Assembly: GCA_907165065.1 (NCBI GenBank)
Contig: OU015541.1
Location: 10,798,501-10,862,500, forward strand
Reading direction: 5' to 3'
Origin: Caprimulgus europaeus
Lineage: Eukaryota > Chordata > Aves > Caprimulgiformes > Caprimulgidae
Length of the DNA: 64,000 nt
Positions 43,634 through 56,903 of this stretch are shown piece after piece. The position numbers and the translations under genes were made by a program. The notes beneath the pieces were generated by a model that saw only the letters and a program-made list of their open reading frames with translations, did no database searches and was not told where the DNA came from. The first letter of the stretch is position 1. Every line of letters starts with the position of its first letter.

Positions 43634-46179
43634 GAGGAATATGGCAGCAAACCGGAAACGGCGGATGGGGGAAAAAGCAGCAGCCCCTCCCCTCCGCGGG
43701 TTTTTTTTTTTAAGGGCGAAGGCTCCGGGCAGCCGGTCTCCGCGGGGCGCGCAGCGGGAAAGGGGCCGCCTCCGCCGCGGGCTCTGCCGGCGCGTCCCGG
43801 CCCGCGGCGGAGGGAACCGCCTGGTCGTGGCGGGGCCACGCGTGGGAGCGGCGGGCTCGGTCCCCTGCGCGGCCCCGCGGGTGAGGGGTTGGGGGGACTG
43901 CGGGCTGCCCGCGGCCGTGGGGCTCTCCCACCCGAGGCCGGCTGCTTTGTTGTGTTTGCCTGGAAGACCGAGCTGGTGACAGTGATTTTCAGGAGGTTAA
44001 ATCCCGGCTGGTTTGGGATTTGCTTTATTGAACAGTTCAACAGTGTTTTGTCAGACTCTGGACTTGAATCTGTGCATCTCCATCCCCAGGAGGGGACATC
44101 TCACCATCCCGGGGGGCTGCAAGCCACAGTCCCCATCTCTGAAGAGTCAGAAAGAGGCAAAATTTAAGCGCAGAGGAGAAGCAGGGAAAGATAAACCATG
44201 TCCTGGGCCACAGCTGCGAGGCCCTTTGTGGCAAAGCTGGTGGGCAGTGGGTGGCCGTGGATGCTCCCCACTGGGGCATCTGCTGTGTCCGTCACTCACC
44301 TGTGCTGTGACAAACACCTGGGGGGGTTAACACACCCCCGGATCACCCCTGCAGCCGGTGCCAGCCTCCCAAGGGAGGCAGAGGGAGCTGTATGTGTTCC
44401 TGGAGTGCCTGGTCCCCAGCACCACCCTGTGCAGGGCTGGGGGAGCTGTGGGTCCCCCTGGGTCCCACATGGGGACAGTTCCAGCCATCCGTCCCCTCGC
44501 TGCTCAGCACCTTCCCCTTGCAGTGCCGGGTGGAGGTGGAACATGCCCAGCTCTCCCCGGGCACAGAGCAGTGCTGGGGCACACACGTGGGCTCAGGGCT
44601 CAGCTGGGCACCCCGACGCCTGTGCTGAGCCTGTCGGGGCTGCCCGACCAGCTCAGCGGCACTGGCAGCCCTCCCACCTCCTCCGTGAGTGATCCACTAA
44701 GGTGTTCCCTGTCACTTTATCCTCCGGGAAGAAATGGGGTGAAGCAGTCCGCTCCTCAACCCCCCATTTCGCTGGTTTATGAGGTGCAGTCGGCTGCTGC
44801 CCGGCTCCGGTGACCCGTGGGCTGTATTTCCACAGCCTGCACCGCCTCTGCCATCCCCTGCCCACCCCTCCGACCAACCCTTGCAGCCACTTAGCGGGGA
44901 TCTCTGAAAACCCCATTAGTCTGAGCAAGACCTGGCACTTCAGAAACAATTTAGGAAGTTAACAAATTTCAGAGAACTATGTGGCAGAGTTTTTCTTTCT
45001 GTTTCCCACCCCCTTTGCCTTGTTCTTTTGAGTTATTAAAAAAATATTTCCCATGACACTGGCAAAGGCCAGCAAATCCATGAGTCACCAGGAACAAGGA
45101 GTCACGCACACACCGATCCATCACCCCGGTGGTGGAGGGGCCCTTCCCTGGGAGGAGCTGCCCGCTGATAAGGTCCCTACAGCCGGGCAGGGCTGACGCT
45201 TTCCCTCCTGCCTCTCGGCTCCCTCCCAGGGCTGGGAGAGGGTGGCTGGGTTGGGGGTAGCAGCCCTGTGTGCTCTGTGCTGGAGCATCCAAACCACAGC
45301 CCGGTTTGTGCTGAGGCTTTTTGGGGATGTTAATTCATCACCATCCCCTCCGCTCTCCAGCTGGCACGGGGATACGTAGGGAGGGATTCCTCGACCTGAC
45401 ATCCGACGTGGGATTAAGGAATTAACCGCGCGGTGTGAGGCAGCCCCGGGGTACTGCTCTGCTCGCTTGTACGTTAACACTTGGGTCATACAGTGGGGCA
45501 AAGAGGGGGACATATCAATGCTTGGGGTCCTCCACGCCTTCTGACTGTGCCCACACAGGGACATGGGGACGCTCCCCTCTCCCTCCTGATCCCCGGAGCA
45601 GGCGTGAGGAGCCGCTGCCGGAGGGGACAGCACCCCAGGAGAGCAGGGACCCGGCCCCAGCCCCGGGTGAGCTGGTTAGGATGACTCAGCCTCTACTGGA
45701 TCCAGACCCAAATCTAAGATGCAATTATGACTTATAAATATTTGAGTTTTGTTTTCCTCTTTTGCAATCAACTCCTTTTCTCCAGACTGTCCTACAATCA
45801 CAGTTTTCATCTCCAGTGGTGCTGGCCTGTTGCTGGAAGGCAAACAGCAAAGGCACCGTGTCTTTTAACACACCAGACCCAGTCCACCACATAATCTCTT
45901 CTTCGAAGAAGATGCCAACGTGCAAATTTGAAACGGCACACAGCTACTCCACAGAACCAGCCTCTTATCTTTTGGGCTCAGGTTCAGGAATGTGCCCTCA
46001 CAGGGCTCTGACATTAAACATGCAGCGCTGGCGGTAATGCCATTTAAGACCATTTAAGTTTAAGCAACCCAGCACACCTCAGTGCGTCCCTGACTCAGCT
46101 GGGAAGCCCTGAACCTGATGGACACTCCCCAGCCACCCGCTTTCCTTTCCCTCCTGCCCCACTCCAAGTATTCATCTTT

Positions 46180-47560
46180 AAACAGTCTAATCCATGAATA
46201 TTATTTTTTTAGCCAACTAGGGATTTCAGTCTCTTCCCTGAAACTTATATTCTTCAGAGGACTCTTTATCTTCACTTCTAAATATCACCGATAAAACCCA
46301 CCCTGGGGAGAGAAAGAGGGTTACAGAAACTGAAAACCAGGCACTTTCAAATGAAAAAATAGTGCTGAGTGTTTCTGGTGGCTCAGTTATTACAGCACAT
46401 CTTGATTTCCTGTTAGAATATCACTTAAAGACATGCTGAGTTATTTCTGTGCTTTCTTGCTGACTCTTACGCAAGTTTTCATCAGGAAAAAGAAGAATGA
46501 GAGTTACTACAGGCATGAGTAAGTGAGGATGTGGCTCCTTCCCCCTCCAGGTGTGCAGATCAAACTGCTCCATGGGGCTCCTGGAATCTTCCTGTGGAGT
46601 AAGAGGGTGCTTTTTGGGTCCGGTAATTGATTTGAGTCCTGACCTCTCCAACGTAGCTGTGGATTTACAACAAACCGTCTATTCATCTCCAGCCAGATTT
46701 ATTTTTAAGCATCCCCTTGGCAAGCGTGAATAAGTTTTGTTTAATGGATTCTGTTCCTGAGGCTAACTGCATTTCACTCACTGCGAATTCCAAATATATT
46801 TGCACAAATTATTACTATTAATAATGTAATGGCTGTGTTTGAGATGCTGGACAGACGCAGAAGCAGCCATGGCTCTTGCCCTGGGATTTTACAATCATTG
46901 AGCTTTACAGCCCTGCAAATAACGAGTGTGATGGCAAACGATCAGCACCACCAGCCCTGCTAGGGAAGCTGCAGTTACGAGCCGATTTACTAAGGGGGAT
47001 TGACCAGAATAACTCCTGCACTCCGAGCCATTTGGCAATATTTCATGGTAGAAATGCTAATTCTGGTCATTCCCTTCCACACTGAGCATCAGGGCTGCAG
47101 GAGCTGAACAGCAAACACCAGCTCCCACAGGTTGTAGGATAAAATGGGGAGGCTGAGAAGAAGTCACCAGGAGAGCTCAGGACCCATCGTGTCCCTGTGT
47201 GTGGTGACAATCTGCTGTGCAAAAGTGGCCCTTAACCCCAGAACCAAGGCCACCCCAGCCAGGAAGTGTCAATGCAAAATTCCCTGGGGGAAAGGACTGC
47301 AGGGAAACCACGGACTCAGTGACGTGTAAGTGCTTGATAAGGAAGCACCAAGTTCAACAGCTGTGGGGGAAAATTATCGGCATGTTCAATAGAGGCACAA
47401 CATTTCCCGTCAGGTTTCTGACTGATAAAATATGATGTTTTGATCCAATCTGAATTAGGTATTTTGGAATAGCTCATTCAGGCAAAAATCTGACACTTTC
47501 CACATCTTGCTTGAGCTCAGCAGAAAAGCCGCACGCAAATGTGAGCATTTCCCAGCGGTG
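46180..47560. promoter_or_regulatory. AT-rich tract, candidate conserved noncoding elements
   Basis: Long AT-rich patches lie here without simple repeats, for instance 'ttgcacaaattattactatt' near 46800, 'taataatgtaatgg' just after it, and 'tggtcattccc' near 47065. The tract is 3-4 kb upstream of the SRC CpG island. It is a plausible distal regulatory area; evidence is composition only. Confidence 0.25.
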
Positions 47561-48258
47561 GGAATTCTGCTTTTTGGCCAGTCTGTGGATCAATAGAAAA
47601 GAGCCGTACAGCAAAGCCACGGAAACTCATCCAGATGAGATTTACAGCCCTCATTCCAGCTTGCTTTGCTAACAGAGCAGCAGAGGGATGGCTGGCTAGT
47701 GCAGAGCTCTAGTAGCCACATCCAGGCGACCCTGCCCTGGGGGCTGTGGCATTCCCTGGGCAGCTTCCCGGCCAGCACCCGGCTGCAGCCTGTGCCAAGC
47801 GGAGCCAGAGCAGACACAAGGGTGTTTCCCCTTAATCATCCAGCCTTGGTCCTCTGAGTGAGGGATGGGCTAAGGAGGCCAAAGTCTGGATCTGAAAAAT
47901 TTAAACCATATGATGTTTGGATCCATGCTCAGTTTAAAGTGAACTAAATAAGGGGGGAGGTGGGGAGCAGAAATGTTTGCAGCTTCTCCTCTTCTTTCAA
48001 AACCTGCTCCCTCTGTGATTCCCATCACCGCAGAGACCTGACACTCAGGGACATCTGCTTCAGCCACCCAAAGGAGCTGCCCACCATCAGAAGTAGCCAC
48101 TCCACGGGGACCACAGCCACGGGGACCCTGTCCCATGCAGACCACAGAAGCCACGGTCCAGCCATTCAGAGACAGCGTGGGCCCAGCCAGCATGTACCCA
48201 TGTGCAAGAGCTGCCCTCGGGGAGATGGAGAGACGTGACCCCACAAGGCCCACACCGA

Positions 48259-48411
48259 CAGCACGGCTCCAGCATGGCTCCAGCATGGCTCCAGCACGGC
48301 TCCAGCACATCTCCAGCACGGCTCCAGCACAGCTCCAGCACAGCTCCAGCACGGCTCCAGCACGGCTCCAGCACAGCTCCAGCACGGCTCCAGCACGGCT
48401 CCAGCATGGCT
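48259..48411. repeat. 11-bp minisatellite, about 14 copies
   Basis: The unit is ccagcacggct with variants at two positions (cacgg, catgg, cacag, cacat). About fourteen units run head to tail. Because 11 is not a multiple of three, all frames cycle through the same peptides. The Ala/Gln/Ser-rich and Trp/Cys-rich ORFs here are artefacts. Confidence 0.97.
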
Positions 48412-51400
48412 CCAGCCCGCGCTGCCGGAGCAGAGGCAGGAATAACAGCAGGAAGAGTCTGGAGTGGTTCCCTGAGCAGAGGGAGCAGCTTGGCCCTGCG
48501 AGAGCTCGCCGGTGCCTGTCATACTCTGGACTTCGGCTTTTGGTGAGGTTAACTTGCATGGGATGGCTTTTGCAAGAGCAGCAGCCAAAGGGAAGGCAGC
48601 CTCGGAGCATGGGCACCTGGGTTGTAGCCTCAGCTTGGGCAAACTATGACATGTCCCAGGCCAGTGCTGGTGCCTTCCGTGGCCCCAGTCTGTGAACTGG
48701 GACTGGCTGACCTTGACCCTTACAGGGCGGCACAGGAGAGGCTCGGACAGCCTTCTGATAAGAAAGGAGGGGAGCATCCAGAGTGTGGGTTTCACAAACA
48801 AGGAACGCTGCATTCAGCACGGCAATAGCACTGCACGGCACCAGGGACACAGCTCCCTGCCTAGAACTGAAGATAGGGAGAAGTGAGAGCCCTTCAACCC
48901 CCTCCGCTCCCAGCACCCTCGTTTGGGAGCTGAGCTCTTCAAGTGCAACAACAGACAGCAGCCAGGCAACAGATGTTTATAAAAAAGCAAAGATGTGATC
49001 CAAAGCACCTTGTACCTACCAGCCACAGAGCTGGACTCAAGCCACGGAGCAACCAGTCAGCCTCTCTGCTCCCATCACCTGCTCTGTGTCGCTGCAGTCC
49101 TCGGCGGGACCGCGGTTTCCCGGTGCGTGGCTGCTCACGCCTCCAGCAAAGCCAGGTGCAAGGAGCACCAAAGCCACACCACACCAGGGCCTCCAGGCAC
49201 TGAATGAAACCAGGGGAGCTGGGAGGAGGGAAGTGAGCACTGCGAGAGGTTTGGGATTGCACAAGACAAATCTGCGTGTGGTAGCGAGGAGCAGGACCTT
49301 GAATGAGTGGTGTGAAGCACGCACAGCACCATGGCACTCACTTACCACACCAGCCTGGAAGTGTAAGAGTTGAACATTTTAACCCTTGGTGGCTCAGAGG
49401 TAGGCTGATGTGCATGGCACAGCTTCCTGGGTGTACCTGGGGCGCCCAAGGTGGACAGCTGTCATTCCCATCATCAGGGAAGAGAAACCTGCTAAAGGGG
49501 CTGATACAAGGGGACACCTTTCTCCACCCTGGATGCTTCTCCACGTGTTCTTTCTTTGTATCAGTCCTGGTAACAGCAGGCGATACCCACAGTCTGTCAC
49601 TGGCAGGTAAAATTTGGCTGCAAGGACAGAAAAACTGCAATGGACATGATTCTACAAGGTAAAAGCTATGAGAAGGGGCACAGGGGTGAATTACAGTGAC
49701 AGAAAAGCCACAAATTGGGAAGAATCAACATGAAAAGGGAAAACCAGTTGAATTTCAAGGGAGAGGCAGGAAGGTGAGTTGATTGCCCTGCAACTGCCAG
49801 CCCCAAACAAGAGACATTTAGACCAGCTACTGCAGTCTGGCCTGGGTACCAAAAACCAGAAAAAACCCTCACAACCAACCACTGAAAAGCCACAAACTAC
49901 CAGAGGAGAAGAGCAGGACCTTGGGCCTGCAGTAGCTGCCAATTAAAGAAGAAAGAGACAAAATGTAAACATTGATTACTGCCCATGTCTCTTGCCAGAG
50001 AGAAAGGGAATGCTCCCCAACAGAGTCATCCCTTCTGGCTGGATGAGGAGGAAGAGGAGGGTCAGATCCCTTCCCAGTGCCAAAGCTGGCAATGAACCTC
50101 ATCACCAAACAAGCAGCCGCGCTCTGTGCTCCAGCATCTCCATTCATCATCCCATTTTCTTGGTGTAGTCAATCTCTGATGCCTCATGAGATTAATAAAC
50201 AAACAACTAAATCAATACAGTCATCTCGATCCCTGCAGGCCACAGGCTGTGAACAACAAAACTTCTGCCTGAAAGAAATATCAGTGTGTAAGAGAGGCTC
50301 CCGAGAGAGAAGTCCTGCACCTCAGCTCTCTGCTGTCCAAAAATTAACACACACACACATGGGAACACCAGTTCAGCAGTGCCCTGGGAAACAGAGACAC
50401 TGAGCAGGTCCTCCACTCCTACAGCTTCCTGGTTTTCTCCTCAAGCATCATCACATCCGTCCTTGATCCCCCCTGAAATCCAGGCACTGAAGGAATATTT
50501 TCACATTTTTTGTGACAGGCTGGGAAATCATCTTTGCTTATTGACTCAACTAGGGGGCTGCTCTGCAAACATCAGTCCCCTTCAAAGATGGCCTCAGGCT
50601 CTTCAGTTCCTGTCAGTAGGGAACCTCACCAGAATCTCTCTGAAGCAGAGAAAAGCGTGTGTATGAGAATGAAAGTAAATTAGGTCTGAACAAGATTAAC
50701 AGGGATTTAATTGAACTATGTGAACTGGAACTCCAGTCACGAGCTACTTATTAGCCTGTCTCAAGGGATTGTGCTGCTTGCATTGGAGGAGCACAAGGAT
50801 GCATTGTGAGTGTGGGACAGCTCAAGGGGACAGCGATGACCACAGCTCTTGAGATGAGTGTGGCCAGAGAGGCAAAGCTGCCTGAACACACTCAAAAATG
50901 AACTGAGGAATTCCCAACTCCCAGTCAGGTTTCTTCAGAGCTGAGGCTTGGCCTGTTGAGGGACAGGAGCTCTCTATCATGTGTTAGCAGAGGAAACCCA
51001 GGTCTCAGCCCAGCTCCTGGGCTTTGGGTGGCAGAGCAAGGTGCTGTTCACCGAGGTGCTGCCTACTGGCAGGTATCTGGAGGCAGACCTTTGAAAACCT
51101 CTCCTTCAATAAAATTGACTTAATGAGGTCTTCAGCTCCCTTTGGGATGTTAATTACAAAACAGCCTGGAGAAAAGTGCTTGGGAACTAAAGGAGTCACC
51201 ACACTAGTCCTTCTCTTGTTTTGGTTTTCTGGTGAGGGAATCAACAGAGCTGGGCTACCACACCGGTCTTGCTGCAGCCAAGAAGAGCCACCAGACAGCT
51301 CCACAAACCTGAGCTACAATCACACACCGAGGGGCTACTGCAAATCTCTGTGACCAGCCTACTGAGTCCCCATCTAACCCTCTGCTTGTATTATTATTAT

Positions 51401-51757
51401 TTATTATTTTTACCTTCATGGGGGCTCTTGCAGCCAAAATCTCTCATGAGAGGCAAATTAATTCAGTTATCACACCATTTCCTCCTGCCTTCCTGGAAGG
51501 TGAAGCTGTACTGGGAGATAGTTTGCTACTTCCAAGTCAAACACAGATACACACATGCCTGACTATTAACTAACCAATTTCTCACAGATTAAAGGATCTG
51601 AAAGGCTTTCCTTTAGTGGATCAGTTTTATGGACAGTTATTTATGTCCCTGTGTTCCTATAGTCTGAGAGTTCGAGCAGCTTTCACAGGGGACCCATGGA
51701 AAGAGGCAGCACAACTTTAAAAAGAGATTTCTTCTTAAACAAAGGATTCTGATTGTA

Positions 51758-54029
51758 TTTATTACACATTTTAAGATAATCTAAAATAACACAGGACATA
51801 CTATAAGTTCAGCTAACAACAGCATTCAAATAGGTATAAAGCTGTTAGGAATAGAGTGAGAAATTTATCTTAATCCCTTTTTCCCCAACAAAAACAAACT
51901 AGTACCCATGATTTCTAAACAATGAGTAAACCAGCCTGCAAACAGCTAGATGTAGATGCTGATGTAGTAGCCTGCTATTTCAGGTAACAACCACACAGTG
52001 CTCATCCTAACTGATTCTTAGCTGTAGGAGCAATTCTAGGTTTCAGGTAGTGTGCTACTCTTTCAGTAGTTGCAATTCTGTTAAAGCATTAACCCCCTCC
52101 CTTCCTTTTAGTACCCTGCAGAAAGCCAGAGCTGTTAGATAAAACCAGCACCATGCTCATTTATTAAAATGGAAGAAGGGACCTGCAGCACCCACCCAGG
52201 GCGGTGGCAATGCTTTTCTTTCTCTGCAGATCCCAGACAGGAACACAGGTCCATCATGGAAACTCACAGCACAATATTGTTCTTTGTTATTTGCGTGGGA
52301 AATTTTTTGCCATGTTTCTTTGTACTGAGAACTCAAAGCAACTTCAGAGTGCTTGTGTCTCCCATGCTTTGTTGTGTCCTCCTATTATTGACTTTATGTA
52401 GTTCAAAAAAACAAAAAGAAGAAAAAGAAAATGCTGAATTTAAAGCAGAACTCTAAGCTGGATTTTAAGCAGTGCAACTTCACTGCAGCATTCTGGTTTA
52501 GAGAAGCAGAGCCTGGAGCAGGGAAGCAGTGAGAGGTTAGAATCAAACTGGTACTGGGAACCATCTGTCTCACCCACCAAAAGCAATAGTGAGCTGAGAA
52601 CGTGGCCATTCTCAACACCGAGGGTTTCTGTACTCTTGCTGTTCAGTTCCTGTTAGGGAACAGGCAGCACAACACTGCTGCGGTGTTTGGGCTCACAAGG
52701 CAGCTGTGAATTGAGGACAGGAGCCTGTGTATGCAAAGAGGATGGCAGACTTGCAGCCCTGCCAGAGAACACTTTCCTTCAAAGCTGCTCTGAACCCTGG
52801 GTGCGCCTACAAGAGCAGGTTCTCCTCCCATTGACTCATTCGTGATCAAACAAACCAAGATGTGAGCTGGCATCAGGAAGCTCGAGCTGCTCTACAGAGA
52901 CTCTGTGGCTACGTCACCACCTATCTCCTTCCAGTCCTGTCTAGCCATATGTAAATCTAGTACTAGATTGTCCATGGGCCTGGAGAGCCAGAGCCTGGAG
53001 GAACACAGTGTCTGTGTCTCCTGCCATACAGTCACGCTATACAGCCAGCCTGCCACCCCTTGGATCTTAAAATACCACATCTCCTCAGGCTGAGATCATC
53101 TTTAACTTCAGGATAATCCAGCAAGAGGAGATGCAGCAGACTGCAGCAGGTAAGGCTGGGAGGGAGTTTGTAAACACAAGCAGCCCCAGCTGTGATGAAA
53201 TGGAGCACACAGACCTCAGCCTCAAAGCAGCCTCTCTCCAACATGCAGCACCTGCTCTTGCCAAGTTTTCAAGCACATTCCATTAGCACAGATATTAAAT
53301 GCTGCTCCTTCCACAATCAAACACTTCCCTGACCCTTGTAGTCATTGCTGTCCCCACCACAGCCTCCATTCCCTGAGCTGTACCTGCTTTCAAGAGTGGG
53401 AAGGGAAAGGAAAAGCGCATGGGTGGGGAATAAGAAAGAGGCAGCGACGCTGGGGAAATGAAAGCTTTCATCTACAGCAGTCTGGAATCTGATGAGTTAT
53501 TACCTGAAGAATTAAAGAATATGACAAAGACATGATTATTAAGCCATAAATGCAGCTATGTATTTCAGACTAGATGACAACAGAGATGAATACAAAGCTG
53601 TGTAGTGTGGTATCCTTGATCCATTTGATCCCTCTGCCTTCAAAAAATACAACACAAACCGGTATCCAAAGTAGCAAACCCATGCTCCACCTTCCACAGG
53701 GACTTTACTACAACTCCTAGCCAGCATGGAGAGCCAGGACAACAGCCCTCTCTACCCATCAGAAACAACAGGAGTCACTTTAACGGTGACTGACACATTA
53801 AACATGTGAAATGAAGTTCTGGATATGTGAAGTCCTCTTTGCTTGTAAGAAATCTGTGGCAGAACCCTGCCCCTTCCACTCTTAAAAGCTCCTTCTCCCT
53901 TGTCCCTGAAAGGTAAAGCATGGCAATGCCAGAAAATGATTTAATACAGTCAGTTGCCTTTGATGTCATCTCCGAGGAAGCATGATTATAGGTGATTATT
54001 TTGTCTTTTGAGGCTCATCTGTCATGGCT
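51758..54029 (-). other. MANBAL: MANBAL 3' UTR (3' end uncertain)
   Basis: Downstream of the MANBAL stop on its strand, candidate signals are ATTAAA at 53945-53940, AATAAA at 52165-52160 and AATAAA at 51763-51758. The second is followed by a GT-rich stretch (ggtgctggttttat). I cannot decide between them, so the 3' UTR could be 0.1, 1.9 or 2.3 kb. No other gene is seen in the interval. Confidence 0.35.
52160..52165 (-). terminator. MANBAL: Candidate MANBAL poly(A) signal AATAAA
   Basis: This is a canonical hexamer on the minus strand with a GT-rich region about 20-30 bases beyond it. It is one of three candidates. Confidence 0.35.
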
Positions 54030-54137
54030 TTATCGTTTCTTTTTGGTTTCCTTCTTCTGTTTCTTGCTTATCTGTGGAGCAGTTGCCTTTGGCTTCTTCA
54101 CTGTCTCTGTATTCTTAGGCTCAAAACTGTCCGAGTC
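54030..54137 (-). CDS. MANBAL: MANBAL last coding exon (residues 51-85)
   Basis: The exon has 108 coding nt including TAA and an acceptor tgattcttgtag. It encodes [20 protein letters not shown] and the lysine-rich C-terminus. It is too short for a simple ORF scan and was found from the phase and the expected basic tail. Confidence 0.92.
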   Translation of the reverse strand, partial: DSDSFEPKNTETVKKPKATAPQISKKQKKETKKKR

Positions 54138-56858
54138 CTACAAGAATCAATTAAGAAACAGTCAGTAACATTTTTTACAGTTTGCTGACAGCTCACTTTG
54201 GGAATCTGAGCATAAGCCAAAGGAAGCAAATGCTGGGTATCTCTGTTGGAACACGTCTGTATCACACTGAGTCCACATTTAATGAGACTTGAGCAGCACC
54301 ATCTCTGCTTCTTCTCATGTGCTTTTTGATGAGTGTGAGTTTATGCACAGAAACAGCTTGTTACCAGAGAAGCTGTTAGAAGCTTAAATGTCTAAAATAG
54401 GCTTTGGAGAAGAAAAACAAAACCAACTTTAAAGGCAAAAAGAAAATCAACACTAAATGAAAACTATTCAAATTAGGAAAAGAAGATATCATATAATCAC
54501 CAGTGTGTGGAAACATTCAGCAGGTATTTCTGCCAAGTGTTTATCATTATCATGTGCAAGAAAAAAAATAATTCCTCAAACAGTAGTAAGAATGTAAAGT
54601 TCAGAGCCTCTAAACCAAGCCCCAAATCCAGGGAGGGAATTGTGAGCAAAGCTTTCTTCACCTGGACTAAGAAGGAGTGCTTAGATAACCTGCTTGTTTC
54701 CTTCAGGGGAGATGACAGATAATATTTCAGCCATGGGAAATAAAGTCTAGCTATCTTGTTAAAACACAAGGGAACAGCGCCAGTCTCATCTGAGAAAGCA
54801 CACACATGCAGATTGCCTCCTTTCATTAAATGCATTTGAGTATAAATATTGCTTTAGCATCTTGGTTTCTATCAGTTAGAGTGTGCCAACTGGAAAAGGA
54901 CACACAAAAAATGGCTGAGCAAGACGTGCTAGTTCCAAGCTTCCAAGAGAGCGCTCCAGATAATGGAGGGGGAGGCGAGCATCTGACAGCATCCTTTTAA
55001 TCAAGGAGCTCGGTTCAAACGTCTCTCAAGTTACTGGGCTGTTCCAGTTCACATCTGTGTGGCTTTCCAAGAAAGGAGACTTGGCTGGCTCTCCAAAGGC
55101 TGTAATCGGCGAATGGGGAGCTGGCAGGCTCTGCAGAAATGAAGCAACACGCAGTTACTGCTCAGGGATGGAGCGTGCTGCTGCCATACAGTGAACACTG
55201 CTGCCTTCTAATGTTCAAACCAAGGCAGACTTCAAAGCCTGAAGCCTCCAAGACAGAGAAGCTCCTCAATATCCTACCCAGACTCAAGCATCATTCCCAA
55301 GATCTGGAGTGATACCCTCTGGTGTTTATGGTCTTGTAAATTACTCCTACTGACAGTGAATCAAGAGGACAGTATACATGTGGAGAAAATAAAAAGTACA
55401 GCATGCAGACATCAAAGCATGCTGCAAACTTAAACAGTAACAGGTCTTTGAGCTTTATCATTTTAATTGGGGGCCTGGTCTTCAGTGTCCCACTTCAAAC
55501 TGAAGCTCTCACTCTTTTCAGCTTCCAAGAATCCAAGAATCAGGCTACTCAGCACTTCTCAGAGTTTACCAGGGGAACCCACGGACTCTGACAGACAGGC
55601 ACTGGTAGCTGCAGAGTAACAGTGCAGGGCTTGCAAGGCCACTGCATCACGACTGGCAGCTGCCTGCTTCCTCTCCCTGCTGGGAGCTGCAGCTCCTGTG
55701 GCAGGACTAGCAGGAGGGAGCACGCACCCATGCCTGGGCAGTGTCCCTAATCCAGTACATCAACACAACTTCACATCACACCAACAGTGAAAGGGGAACG
55801 AGCTGGGTCATGAACTGTATCCTTCACACTCTACCTCACCCTCAGGCATTCCTTTTCCCCAGACAGGCTGAAAATTTCCACACTTTCTCTGCCCAAGGGA
55901 GAGCAAACATGGCAATAAAGATAGCCTGAAAACAAAACTTCCCATGCTGAGTTGTTACTGAAAATGCACCACACACCTTTAGAGAAAATCTGTATCGAAC
56001 CACCTAACTTGCAGCCTGATCACCAACACTGAAGTACCTGTCCCCAGCACCACGGGCACTGCCAAGCACGTGGAGCTCCTCTATCAGAAAAGCCAGGCAG
56101 ATGCAGGTCATCCCACTGTGGCCCAGTCTAGAGGAATCTGAGTCCTGTAGCTCATCTCAACCTCTTACTTTCTGTATTAACTGCATGCAAGGACCCTCCA
56201 CTTACCAGCACAGTGGTGTCTACTGAAAACTGCCTTCCTCACATTAGAATAAAGGAGAAATTTCACCTGTGTCTTGTTTCCAAAAATCACACACAAACTA
56301 GAGCCCAAAGTCACTTTTGAAAGGCAGGTCCTGCAAAGGGGACACACTGCCTGGCAATTAATAGAGCCAATCAGCAGCAGAGTGACAATCTGGAGTTGGG
56401 ACTACAGTATTCTTGTGTGCAGTCAGGAACAGCATGTGCATTTAGCAAACCTTGCCATGGTTCAGGTCACTTTTTTCACTGATATTCAGAGAGACCCTGT
56501 CTCAGGTATTTGTAAATTTACCTGAGGATAAATCACAAAACAAAAGCTGGAGGTGGGAAAACTAGAAGGAAGGAAAGAGAATGAACAATGAAACTGTCAT
56601 CAATCCCAGGGGCAGACCATTCTGTCTCCATTAGCTACTCAAAGTTCCCTCCCAAACTGTTTTCTCTGACTCTGCTCATCTGCATCAATATTAAAGAGCA
56701 CTGCTTACTGTCTTCTGGGACTTTGAAACCGGCAGGATTATGGCTAGCACACAGATCAGCTGGAAAATGGCTCCAAAGAAGAGTCCGTAGCGTAGCACAT
56801 TCTCCATGAATGTGGGCTCAGGGATCTCAGGTGGGGAGAAATCCAACTCAGCAGCCAT
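54030..56858 (-). CDS. MANBAL: MANBAL, small single-pass membrane protein (UPF0239 family)
   Basis: The two coding exons, 56858-56709 and 54137-54030, join in phase 0 to give 85 residues plus stop, the same length as the human protein. The protein starts [17 protein letters not shown], has one hydrophobic segment (about residues 21-44, [20 protein letters not shown]) and ends in a lysine-rich tail ETKKKR that is probably cytosolic. Its function is not established; despite the name it is not a mannosidase. The ATG context is strong (A at -3, G at +4). A non-ATG in-frame extension upstream is not expected to be used. MANBAL beside SRC on the same strand repeats the human arrangement. Confidence 0.93.
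54138..56708 (-). other. MANBAL: MANBAL intron 2
   Basis: This 2571-bp intron separates the two coding exons. I see no repeats of recognised families and no other gene. Confidence 0.8.
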
Positions 56859-56903
56859 CGTGAGTGCACCCTCCTTCTCTAACGCTCTCAAGGAGACTGG
56901 TTA
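56709..56903 (-). CDS. MANBAL: MANBAL first coding exon (residues 1-50)
   Basis: The donor is AGACA|gtaagc. The acceptor is probably cccttgtag (exon from 56903), with a second AG seven bases further on. The exon includes about 45 nt of 5' UTR, then the ATG at 56858-56856 and 50 codons covering the N-terminus and the membrane segment. Confidence 0.9.

Larger units (their letters stand above)
43050..43940 (-). promoter_or_regulatory. SRC: CpG island, likely SRC promoter
   Basis: The interval is very rich in CpG and has no evident TATA box, as expected of the housekeeping-type SRC promoter. It includes a minus-strand consensus donor (GGAG|gtgagc) ending at 43323. It also holds a 33-base A-rich run. 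A plus-strand donor-like site (GCGG|gtgaggg) near 43880 leaves room for divergent transcription. Confidence 0.55.
43941..51757. other. Intergenic region between SRC promoter and MANBAL 3' end
   Basis: No gene is recognised on either strand. The left half is GC-rich with many spurious open frames. From about 45.7 to 47.6 kb the sequence becomes AT-richer and carries homeobox-like and TEAD-like motifs. An 11-bp minisatellite lies at 48.3 kb. The remainder is plain sequence with short CA and TTA runs. Confidence 0.55.

Noticed and set aside
42898-44040. 380-codon minus-strand and 325-codon plus-strand ORFs over the SRC CpG island
   Set aside because: Both are compositional artefacts containing translated homopolymer runs. 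The island is better explained as a promoter.
48087-48813. Trp/Cys-rich and Gln/Ser-rich ORFs of 100-250 codons
   Set aside because: They are translations of the 11-bp minisatellite with short unrelated flanks.
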